From the NCBI GenBank assembly GCA_902477365.1, contig CABSGW010000015.1, positions 1 to 19,879 of the forward strand: a stretch of DNA of 19,879 nt, read 5' to 3'. The notes beneath the pieces were generated by a model. The model made no database searches. It saw only the letters and a program-made list of their open reading frames with translations, and was not told the origin of the DNA. Of the stretch, positions 6,246 through 13,177 are shown piece after piece. The translations under genes and the position numbers were made by a program. This DNA is from an uncultured Prevotellaceae bacterium (lineage in GTDB: Bacteria > Bacteroidota > Bacteroidia > Bacteroidales > Bacteroidaceae). How positions within the stretch are numbered: position 1 is the stretch's first letter; every line of letters begins with the position of its first letter.

Positions 6246-7649
6246 ATGAAAAAAGTAATCCGTCTATTCACCCTTCTTGCGGGTTTGTGCATCGTTCCTT
6301 TTGCTTCGGCACAGAGCGTTCTGGGCACATGGAATGGGTCGCTCGTCCTGCCTGTGGGTATTATGCCCCTGGTGTTCCACATCAGTCAGGACGCTTCGGG
6401 TACTTATGCCACCACGATGGACAGCCCCCATCAGCAAGCGAAGGACATCCCCACCCAGTCGACCAGTTTTTCCGATTTTATCCTGGTGATACAGATTCCC
6501 GCCATCGGCAGCATCTATAAAGGCACGCTTCACGACGACGGAACCATACGCGGTACGTTCACGCAAAAAGGAGTGGCCAGGGCACTGAACCTGGAACGAG
6601 GAGCGTGGACGGAGAAGAAAACCGGCCGGCCGCAAGAGCCTGTGCCTCCATTTCCCTACAAAAGCGAAGAGGTGGTGGTGCGCAACGAAGCGGCTGGCAT
6701 TAACCTGGCCGGCACGCTGACGTTGCCCGAGAAGGGAAAGAAATTTCCGGCCGTGGTGTTGGTGACGGGTAGCGGCGCACAGAACCGGGACGAGGAACTG
6801 CTGGGACACAAACCCTTCTTGGTGTTATCCGACTACCTTACCCGCAATGGGATAGCCGTACTGCGGTGCGACGACCGGGGAACAGCCGCTTCGGAGGGCA
6901 ACTACGCAATGGCTACTGATGTAGATTTCGCGACCGACGCGGCGGCAGCCATCCGCTACTTGCAGGGACGGAAAGAAATAGATAAACGTAAAATAGGTAT
7001 TTTGGGGCATAGTTCGGGTGGCAGCGTTTCCTTTATGACGGCTGCCAAAGACCCCTCCATCGCATTTGTCGTTTCGCTGGCCGGACCGGGCGTGCGGGGT
7101 GACTCCGTGCTGCTGAAACAAGTGGAAACCCTCTACAAGCTGCAAGGCATGACCGCCGATGAATGGACGTGGGTGGAGAAGTTTATGTGGAACAATTACG
7201 CCATCCTGCAACAAACCGAAAAAGCACCCGAAGTGCTGGAGAAAGAGTTGTATGGAGCTATCATGGGAACCATGTCGGCCGAACAGCAACAAGATGCGAA
7301 CATGATTCAGAAGATGGCGGTAGAGGCCAGACAGATGACCTCGCCGTGGTACTTGCACATGATGCGGTACGAACCTTCCGTTGATTTGCAGCACGTGAAG
7401 TGCCCTGTGCTGGCCCTAAACGGCGAGCGGGACATCCAGGTAAATGCCGCCATGAATCTGGAAGGCATCCGCCGCCACCTTGCAGGCAATGGAAACAAAC
7501 GCATTACCGTCAAGGCCTATCCGCACCTGAACCATCTGTTCCAGACGTGCAAGACCGGGGCACCGGCCGAATACGCCGAGCTGGAAGAAACCATCAGTCC
7601 GGCCGTATTGCAGGACATCACGACGTGGATCTTGCAGCAGACCCGGTAA
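6246..7649 (+). CDS. Secreted alpha/beta hydrolase with N-terminal beta domain (copy 1)
   Basis: A 467-residue exported esterase/acyl-hydrolase-like protein. A signal peptide (MKKVIRLFTLLAGLCIVPFA) ends at about SAQ, residues 21-23. Residues 25-120 form an all-beta accessory domain (VLGTWNGSL, MPLVFHI, TTMDSP, YKGTL.DDGTIRGTFTQ) that commonly precedes such hydrolases in Bacteroidota. The hydrolase domain spans about 150-467 with the nucleophile elbow G254-H-S256-S-G258, the likely acid D396 in LNGERD, and the catalytic H430 in LNHLFQ, so the triad is complete. VLVTGSGAQNRDEE forms the usual oxyanion-side loop. Substrate unknown; it probably acts in the periplasm. It has a tandem paralogue 107 bases downstream. 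Confidence 0.85.
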   Translation: MKKVIRLFTLLAGLCIVPFASAQSVLGTWNGSLVLPVGIMPLVFHISQDASGTYATTMDSPHQQAKDIPTQSTSFSDFILVIQIPAIGSIYKGTLHDDGTIRGTFTQKGVARALNLERGAWTEKKTGRPQEPVPPFPYKSEEVVVRNEAAGINLAGTLTLPEKGKKFPAVVLVTGSGAQNRDEELLGHKPFLVLSDYLTRNGIAVLRCDDRGTAASEGNYAMATDVDFATDAAAAIRYLQGRKEIDKRKIGILGHSSGGSVSFMTAAKDPSIAFVVSLAGPGVRGDSVLLKQVETLYKLQGMTADEWTWVEKFMWNNYAILQQTEKAPEVLEKELYGAIMGTMSAEQQQDANMIQKMAVEARQMTSPWYLHMMRYEPSVDLQHVKCPVLALNGERDIQVNAAMNLEGIRRHLAGNGNKRITVKAYPHLNHLFQTCKTGAPAEYAELEETISPAVLQDITTWILQQTR

Positions 7650-7710
7650 CGCGCAAGTCGCATTTCGGTGTACCGTACCCCATTTTATCCCGGCTCAATG
7701 CTGCGCGTGT

Positions 7711-7740
7711 CGAAATTTATCGTTAAATTTGGGCATTCAT
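7711..7740 (+). promoter_or_regulatory. Promoter of the second hydrolase gene; shared 30-bp motif
   Basis: TAAATTTG at 7724-7731 matches the -7 consensus TAnnTTTG exactly. The surrounding 30 bases match 26 of 30 bases at 12522-12551, with the shared core TTATCGTTAAATTTGG and then CATTCA. Transcription would start near 7735, about 22 bases before the ATG at 7757. Confidence 0.55.
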
Positions 7741-7756
7741 CCTATAATTCTATTTA

Positions 7757-9118
7757 ATGAAAGCACGTAACGTAACCTGTTTCATAGGCTTGTTAATGAG
7801 TCTGTTTTTTTCATTTTCTGTTTCTGCCCAGCATATATCGGGCGTATGGAAAGGTAAACTTGTCACGCCCACGGGGTCGTTGACGCTTGTCTTTCATCTT
7901 AGCAACGTAGCGGATGGAACGAATACGTATATCACCACCATGGACAGTCCCGACCAAGGAGTTTATGGGTTGAAAGGACAAAATAGTGTGGTGAACGATT
8001 CGGTATGGATGGTTCAGTTTCCTACGATACAGGCTTCTTACAAAGGAACATTAAACCCTGACGGAACCATAAAGGGAACATTTACGCAAGGGGTGGATAT
8101 GGTGTTGAATGTGGAAAGAGGAGAAGCCATACGTCCCAACCGTCCGCAAGAGCCCGTTCCGCCGTTTCCCTACAAAAGCGAAGAAGTGCTGGTGCGCAAC
8201 GAAACGGCGGGCATCAACTTGGCCGGTACGCTGACATTGCCCGAGAAGGGAAAGAAATTTCCGGCCGTGGTGCTGGTGACGGGTAGCGGTGCGCAGAACC
8301 GGGACGAGGAACTGATGGGACATAAACCGTTTTTGGTACTGTCCGACTATCTTACCCGTAACGGGATAGCCGTGCTGCGATGCGACGACCGGGGAACAGC
8401 TGCCTCGGAAGGCGACCACGCTACGGCTACGGACGAAGATTTTGCCACGGACGTGGCGGCCGCCATACGTTATTTGCGCGGCAGAAAAGAGATTGACAAG
8501 CGGCAAATAGGTATTGTGGGACATAGTGCAGGCGGAACCATCGCATTCATTACCGCCGCAAAAGACCCCTCGGTTGCTTTTGTCGTTTCATTGGCCGGAG
8601 TTGGTGTGAAAGGTGACAGATTGCTGTTGAGGCAAGTGGAATTAGTCTCTAAGTCACAGGGAATGACGGATGACACTTGGAAAGCGATGAAGCCTTCGAT
8701 ACAAAACAGGTATGCCATTCTGCAACAAACCGAAAAGACGCCCGAAGTGTTGCGCAAAGAACTATATGCGGAGGTGACAAAGGCAATTCCTTCCGAACAG
8801 TTGAAAGATTTGAATACAATTCAGCAGATCAGTGCGCAAATCGCTTCCATGACTTCTCCCTGGTACCTTCATTTCCTGCGGTACGATCCGGCCGCCGACC
8901 TGCAGCGTGTGAAGTGTCCCGTGCTGGCTTTGAACGGCGAGCGGGACATTCAGGTAGATGCCGCCATGAATCTGGAAAGCATCCGCCGTCACCTCGTTGG
9001 CAGCGGCAACAAGCACGTCACCGTCAAGGCCTATCCGCACTTGAACCACCTGTTCCAGACGTGCACGAAGGGAACGTTGGGCGAATACGTCGAGCTGGAA
9101 GAAACCATCAGCCCGTAG
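7757..9118 (+). CDS. Secreted alpha/beta hydrolase with N-terminal beta domain (copy 2, C-terminally truncated by amber stop)
   Basis: The 453-residue paralogue of the preceding gene, with the same layout: signal peptide to about SVSAQ (residues 21-25), beta accessory domain (about 28-122), and hydrolase domain with G255-H-S257-A-G259, D397 in LNGERD and H431 in LNHLFQ. The triad is intact. The block from FPYKSEE to RGTAASEG is nearly identical to copy 1, whereas the N-terminal domain and residues about 285-365 have diverged strongly. The frame ends with ISP at a TAG (9116-9118), but the next 14 codons, in frame to TGA at 9161-9163, still encode ILQDVTAWILQQTR, matching the C-terminus of copy 1. 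The last helix has therefore been lost by a nonsense mutation. The enzyme could remain active because all catalytic residues precede the stop. It has its own promoter motif. Confidence 0.85.
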   Translation: MKARNVTCFIGLLMSLFFSFSVSAQHISGVWKGKLVTPTGSLTLVFHLSNVADGTNTYITTMDSPDQGVYGLKGQNSVVNDSVWMVQFPTIQASYKGTLNPDGTIKGTFTQGVDMVLNVERGEAIRPNRPQEPVPPFPYKSEEVLVRNETAGINLAGTLTLPEKGKKFPAVVLVTGSGAQNRDEELMGHKPFLVLSDYLTRNGIAVLRCDDRGTAASEGDHATATDEDFATDVAAAIRYLRGRKEIDKRQIGIVGHSAGGTIAFITAAKDPSVAFVVSLAGVGVKGDRLLLRQVELVSKSQGMTDDTWKAMKPSIQNRYAILQQTEKTPEVLRKELYAEVTKAIPSEQLKDLNTIQQISAQIASMTSPWYLHFLRYDPAADLQRVKCPVLALNGERDIQVDAAMNLESIRRHLVGSGNKHVTVKAYPHLNHLFQTCTKGTLGEYVELEETISP

Positions 9119-9203
9119 ATATTGCAGGACGTCACGGCGTGGATCTTGCAGCAGACCCGATGATATGACGCTTTATGGACAATGTGGTGAAGCTGTTAAA
9201 CAG

Positions 9204-9238
9204 AAAAAGCCGGATTATTCTATGAATTCCGGCTTTTA
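9204..9238. terminator. Bidirectional terminator between convergent genes
   Basis: AAAAGCCGGA (9205-9214) pairs perfectly with TCCGGCTTTT (9228-9237). The A-run on one arm and T-run on the other make it usable in both directions, serving the rightward hydrolase pair and the leftward lipoprotein operon that ends at 9268. Confidence 0.8.
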
Positions 9239-9267
9239 ACTGTTGTATAAACTATTCGACAATCACA

Positions 9268-10347
9268 TCACAAAGCGTGGTATTTGTTATACCGGTCGAC
9301 ATATCCCACTTGTCCGAATCTGAACTTTGATCCTTCTATTTCGGTCGTGAACCAAATGTCGCCCGTACCGGTAATCATCGATTCAAAAGCAATATTATCT
9401 GACAGGTAAACGGGGAAAGGCATTTTGTCTCCGGGTGTGTAACGATATATACCTGTTTGCAAGAGGTTATTTTGCATAATTCGGAAGTAGAGTACCCCAT
9501 TGTGTATGTTCGACAAACTCAATCCATTATATTTTAGCAGTAGGTTCGGATTCTTGCCGTCCAAATCCATTTCAAAGAGTCTGCCTGTTTCAAATAGAGA
9601 CACGTATAATTTAGAATCGTGCGCTATGCATACCGGTATTTCATCGGTATCCCATACCAATTCCAGTTCAGGAGTGTCGAGAGCCCAGCGACATATCTGT
9701 GTGTGAAACACATCGTCAATTCGTTTGTAGTTGCAACCATACAGGTAACCTCCATAAAAGAAGCGAGGATCCAAGTTGTCGGGTATTTCGTACACATGAG
9801 AGAATTCACCGGTTTCAACCTGCATCAAATTCAATGTTTTGGGATTGTTTCTTTCTCCATATCTTACAACGTACACCTTGTCTCCGTCAAAGTATAAGCC
9901 GGAATAAAGATTGCCAAACGCACGGAGTTGCTTGTAAGGAGCAGATCCGTCAACGGGTACACGACACCAAACATTCACCATACCGGCGTTATAGTCAAAT
10001 AGAACAAAGTACAAATAATTGTCTTTCAGATAAAGGTCTGATAGCAATACTTCTCCTGTCTGTTCTTCGCTCCAAGGGTATGTAACCAATGTCGTTGTCT
10101 TCCCGCTTTTCCGGTTTTTCTTGTATAGCATAAGGCTGTTTCCATCCAGATACCTGTAATAATCATATATCTCATCGCTTATCACTGCTCCTGTCGCTTG
10201 AGAATTCATCTGCATGGTCATCGGAGTAATTGTTTCAAAGGTCTCTGTATTCAATCCCTCGTCTATGCGGTATTCGGTATCTTCCGAGCAAGCGGTATTT
10301 ATGGCTATGAAAAGAATCGTCAGAGCTGTTTTGATGCTTATTTTCAT
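9268..10347 (-). CDS. Beta-propeller-like lipoprotein
   Basis: A 359-residue lipoprotein. The start at 10345-10347 is chosen because it gives a compact signal peptide (MKISIKTALTILFIAINTAC) with lipobox NTAC and cysteine 20; an upstream in-frame start would add 14 residues. SEDTEYRIDEG follows the cysteine, an acidic tail like the Bacteroidota surface-export signal, so it is probably displayed on the cell surface. The mature part is a series of short repeated beta units such as DNYLYFVLFDY, GLYFDGDKVYVV, GGYLYGCNYKR, DSKLYVSLFETGRLFEMDLDGKN, and NGVLYFRIMQNNLLQTGIYRY, typical of a six-bladed propeller of the DUF5050 or similar type. No catalytic residues are evident; a binding role is likely. 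It is the last gene of a three-lipoprotein leftward block, 41 bases after its neighbour. Confidence 0.75.
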   Translation of the reverse strand: MKISIKTALTILFIAINTACSEDTEYRIDEGLNTETFETITPMTMQMNSQATGAVISDEIYDYYRYLDGNSLMLYKKNRKSGKTTTLVTYPWSEEQTGEVLLSDLYLKDNYLYFVLFDYNAGMVNVWCRVPVDGSAPYKQLRAFGNLYSGLYFDGDKVYVVRYGERNNPKTLNLMQVETGEFSHVYEIPDNLDPRFFYGGYLYGCNYKRIDDVFHTQICRWALDTPELELVWDTDEIPVCIAHDSKLYVSLFETGRLFEMDLDGKNPNLLLKYNGLSLSNIHNGVLYFRIMQNNLLQTGIYRYTPGDKMPFPVYLSDNIAFESMITGTGDIWFTTEIEGSKFRFGQVGYVDRYNKYHAL

Positions 10348-10388
10348 TTGATGTTGTTTATAAATTGGTTTATATTTTACACGTTTCA

Positions 10389-11309
10389 CTAGTATAATCT
10401 ATAAGTTGTCAGTTGTTTTTCTTGCCCTTTGCTACAAACAATATCGATTGTTTTTAAATACTGAATGGTATTGTAGTCATACAAGAATGTAGCTCTTAAT
10501 TCTATTAATTCCATTTTATAGATATCGTTCATCAGTTTTTTTTCCTGTTCCGTCAGTTCCATACCTGAGTTTATCTTCTGCATCAAGCGATATATGTTTT
10601 CTTCATTTTCCTCTAGAAATTCTTTTGAATCATCAGGCAATCCCTCTGGATTCCGCACTATTCTTGTCGATGTATTCTTTTCAACGATATGTTCCGATGT
10701 ATTGTTGTTCAACACCTTCGTAAGGTACGTATAGACATCCTCTGTCGGTTCAATGACTTGTACATTTCGTACATCCTCCAATTGGTCATCCATAAAAGAA
10801 AATTCATCGTACTCCGTTTCCGATATGACATTTCTCAATTTCTCTAAATCTATTTCTGTCGCTTCAGGATAAAGTTTTTTCACGACATCCATGTTGTCTT
10901 GAAGGAAAACATCTTTATAAAGGGGTGGAATTACATCAAAAGACTGGCTATATTCCAGGGTTTTGGCCTTATCGCCGTAAGTGTAAGAGACCTTACACGT
11001 CACTTCCTTTTTCCCATAGTTATCCCATGAAAATGTTTTATATGATGTATGGCCTTTTCGAGAGTCTTCGGGCATAACATCGGATGCGTTTACACTCCAT
11101 TCGGCAACAACGCGTGTAGCGTGTTCAGAAAGCTTCAATTGGCATCCTACCTCAAAAGGACGGCCTTGTTGGGCTTGGTTTGACATTGTGCCGAAAGACA
11201 TGATGCAACTGTCATCTTTAGGCAAATAAACGATCTCATCATCGCAAGCGATCAAACAGAAGAGTAGCATCGTACTCCATACGCATTTCCACATGTGTTT
11301 ATAACTCAT
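10389..11309 (-). CDS. Hypothetical lipoprotein, Ig-like domain plus helical region
   Basis: A 306-residue lipoprotein with signal peptide and lipobox LIAC (cysteine 22) followed by DDE, an acidic start that suggests surface export. Residues about 35-130 look like an Ig/PKD-type beta sandwich (FEVGCQLKL, VVAEWSVNASD, KKEVTCKVSYTYGD, YSQSFDVIPP). From about 135 to the end it is acidic and helical, with repeated E/K-rich stretches such as NVISETEYDEF and LEENEENIYRLMQKINSG. I recognise no family. It has its own likely promoter (11332-11339) and is followed after 41 bases by the propeller-like lipoprotein, so those two are very likely co-transcribed and may form a surface complex. The lipobox region FCLIAC is shared with the upstream DUF3089 lipoprotein. 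Confidence 0.75.
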   Translation of the reverse strand: MSYKHMWKCVWSTMLLFCLIACDDEIVYLPKDDSCIMSFGTMSNQAQQGRPFEVGCQLKLSEHATRVVAEWSVNASDVMPEDSRKGHTSYKTFSWDNYGKKEVTCKVSYTYGDKAKTLEYSQSFDVIPPLYKDVFLQDNMDVVKKLYPEATEIDLEKLRNVISETEYDEFSFMDDQLEDVRNVQVIEPTEDVYTYLTKVLNNNTSEHIVEKNTSTRIVRNPEGLPDDSKEFLEENEENIYRLMQKINSGMELTEQEKKLMNDIYKMELIELRATFLYDYNTIQYLKTIDIVCSKGQEKQLTTYRLY

Positions 11310-11331
11310 TATTATAAGTGATTTAAAAATG

Positions 11332-11339
11332 CAAAGTTA
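11332..11339 (-). promoter_or_regulatory. Promoter -7 element of the two-lipoprotein transcript
   Basis: The minus strand reads TAACTTTG, an exact TAnnTTTG match, with ATTTC (near TTTG) about 19 bases upstream. The start codon at 11309 is about 22 bases below the element. The two downstream lipoproteins can therefore be expressed apart from the DUF3089 gene. Confidence 0.5.
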
Positions 11340-11385
11340 AGGGTTATATCTGAAATATTCACATTGATTTTTACATAAGAGGGGT

Positions 11386-12336
11386 TCATTTTGCTTTCCA
11401 GGCACGGATGCGAGCCTGAAAATTCTTTTTCAGACACTCGCTGTATACCCAAGGCTCAATACCGTGATAATCACCTACATTAAGGATATCGAGAATGTTG
11501 GGCAAGTAGCTCCCGTCAAATCCGTTAAGTACCAATACATTGTATTCAGGATTTAACGTTACGGTAATGGTATCGTGCAAGACGGCAGGCGTTGCGTCCG
11601 TCTTCCAATTAACAGGATTTATGCACATGACATTAGGAGCACTGACCACAGGTTTTACGTACTTCACATCCGATACAGAATTGTAGCACACCGTCACTCC
11701 CAAGTCTGTGGAATCTTTAGCTGCAATAATCCAAGGAGCTTGCTTTACATCCTCCGGAGTCACCTTATAACCCAAGACATACGCGGCAATCATTTGCTTG
11801 CGTATATTCTCGGGCATTATTTTCAGTAGTTCCACCACCGATTTGCCACCCTGGCTAAAACCGGCAAGGATAAAGGGACGTCCGTTATTATGATGCCGAA
11901 TATAGTGATCGAAAGCTTTTTTAATGTCAATGAAAGCCACGTCGTAATAACGTTGGGAGATGATGTTTTCGTTCAAGGTAGCCCAAGTGTTCAGTGTAAT
12001 ATGGCGATAATAGGGCGAATAAAAATTGTTCTCCTCTGCCATATAATCGGATACATTGCTGATTTCAGTATCCATATTGGCGCGGTGCTTTGGATTGTAA
12101 GGATCGGCATAGTGTGAAATCCTACCGTCGGGCGCAGTCCAATCGTACTCCCATGTAGAGGGAATATAAAAGACATCGGCTCCGTTGCCAGTATCGTTGA
12201 GATTGATGTGCCACATCTTAGCGGATGAATAGTCGGGAGATTTGGGAACAAATTCTGGTACTACTTTGTTTGATTGACAAGCAATCAGGCAAAACCACAA
12301 GATGTTAGTCATTAAAATAATACGAAAGATTCTCAT
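11386..12336 (-). CDS. DUF3089 family alpha/beta hydrolase, lipoprotein
   Basis: A 316-residue lipid-anchored hydrolase. The signal peptide ends in LIAC with cysteine 20. The mature protein carries the DUF3089 pattern: ADVFYIPSTWEYDW (about 53-66), NFYSPYYRHITLNTW (about 104-118), YYDVAFIDIKKAFDHYI, then NGRPFILAGFSQGG with the nucleophile S161 in G-F-S-Q-G. A histidine in GDYHGIEPW near the C-terminus is the probable triad histidine; the acid is not certain. DUF3089 members are putative lipases or esterases, and substrates are generally unknown. It is the first gene of the leftward lipoprotein block, 76 bases before the next. A 10-bp palindrome TTTACGTAAA (12353-12362) lies just upstream of its start. 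No good promoter is visible, and an IS remnant lies further upstream. Confidence 0.85.
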   Translation of the reverse strand: MRIFRIILMTNILWFCLIACQSNKVVPEFVPKSPDYSSAKMWHINLNDTGNGADVFYIPSTWEYDWTAPDGRISHYADPYNPKHRANMDTEISNVSDYMAEENNFYSPYYRHITLNTWATLNENIISQRYYDVAFIDIKKAFDHYIRHHNNGRPFILAGFSQGGKSVVELLKIMPENIRKQMIAAYVLGYKVTPEDVKQAPWIIAAKDSTDLGVTVCYNSVSDVKYVKPVVSAPNVMCINPVNWKTDATPAVLHDTITVTLNPEYNVLVLNGFDGSYLPNILDILNVGDYHGIEPWVYSECLKKNFQARIRAWKAK

Positions 12337-12445
12337 AGCTATCTATTTATTTTTTACGTAAATTCGGAATAAGAAAGTCTCATTAAAAGTGGACAATCAT
12401 GGTGCTATTTTATCTGGAAAACAACAGATTACAAAACGGCTATAC

Positions 12446-12517
12446 ATGATTATAAAAGACAAAGTTATAGCTATTTTTCGCATTATTGATGAGTTTGATC
12501 AGAATTTTGAGCTGTAT
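12446..12517 (+). pseudogene. Remnant of IS982-type transposase 5' end
   Basis: The frame from the ATG at 12446 reads MIIKDKVIAIFRIIDEFDQN and a few more residues. From memory this resembles the first 20-25 residues of IS982-family transposases common in Bacteroides and Prevotella (pattern M.(T/I)KDKVTEIFCIIDEF..NF). The resemblance ends by about 12515, where the shared promoter motif begins, so nearly all of the transposase is gone. The fragment stands between the AT-rich lipoprotein block and the GC-rich methyltransferase operon. The match is by recognition, not search. Confidence 0.5.
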
Positions 12518-12521
12518 GAGT

Positions 12522-12551
12522 CGGAAATTATCGTTAAATTTGGCCATTCAA
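12522..12551 (+). promoter_or_regulatory. Promoter of the TrmH-UPF0597 operon; shared 30-bp motif
   Basis: TAAATTTG at 12535-12542 is an exact TAnnTTTG match, and the 30 bases around it match the hydrolase-2 promoter at 7711-7740 in 26 positions. Transcription would begin near 12546, giving a leader of about 70 bases to the ATG at 12616. Confidence 0.55.
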
Positions 12552-12615
12552 TACAAGTAACCAAAGAGAACCGGAAGGGGATGTACTCTTCCGGATAGCA
12601 CACAAGAGCAAAAAA

Positions 12616-13161
12616 ATGAGAAAGTTGAGTGTGACAGAGATGAACCGCCTGGATGTGGAACACTTTCGCGAAGCGCGGAAGTTGCCATTGGCGGTTGTAC
12701 TTGACGATGTGCGCAGCTTGCACAATGTAGGATCGGTTTTCCGTACAGCCGACGCCTTTCGGGTGGATCGCATCTGCCTGTGCGGCATCACGGCCTGCCC
12801 GCCCCACCCCGAAATACACAAGACGGCCCTGGGCGCTGAAGATTCGGTGGCCTGGACCTATTACGGGCGTGCTGTCGATGCCGTCGATGCGTTGAAGGCC
12901 GAAGACTATCGCGTTTTGGCTGTAGAACAGGTGACGGACAGCACCCTGCTGCACGAGCTGGAGCTGGAGGCCGGTTGCCGTTATGCGCTGGTGATGGGCA
13001 ACGAGGTGAAGGGCGTGCGTCAGGAAGTGGTGGACCGCTGTCACGGTTGCATCGAGATACCCCAGTTCGGTACGAAACACTCGCTCAATGTGTCGGTAAG
13101 TTGCGGCATGGTGTTGTGGGAGTGTGCCCGCCAGTTGCGTGTGTTTGAACTGGATAGATGA
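12616..13161 (+). CDS. SpoU/TrmH family RNA 2'-O-methyltransferase
   Basis: A 181-residue SAM-dependent RNA ribose methyltransferase with the SPOUT trefoil-knot fold. All three SpoU motifs are present: motif 1 DDVRSLHNVGSVFRTADAF (30-48, with N37 and catalytic R43), motif 2 LVMGNEVKGV (125-134), and motif 3 IEIPQFGTKHSLNVSVSCG (146-164, with N158). The length fits TrmL-type or short TrmH-type enzymes that lack an N-terminal substrate-binding domain. The exact RNA target (tRNA or rRNA) cannot be read from sequence. The next gene begins 16 bases downstream, so the two form an operon served by the promoter at 12522-12551. Confidence 0.9.
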   Translation: MRKLSVTEMNRLDVEHFREARKLPLAVVLDDVRSLHNVGSVFRTADAFRVDRICLCGITACPPHPEIHKTALGAEDSVAWTYYGRAVDAVDALKAEDYRVLAVEQVTDSTLLHELELEAGCRYALVMGNEVKGVRQEVVDRCHGCIEIPQFGTKHSLNVSVSCGMVLWECARQLRVFELDR

Positions 13162-13177
13162 CGAAAAACGGAGAATT

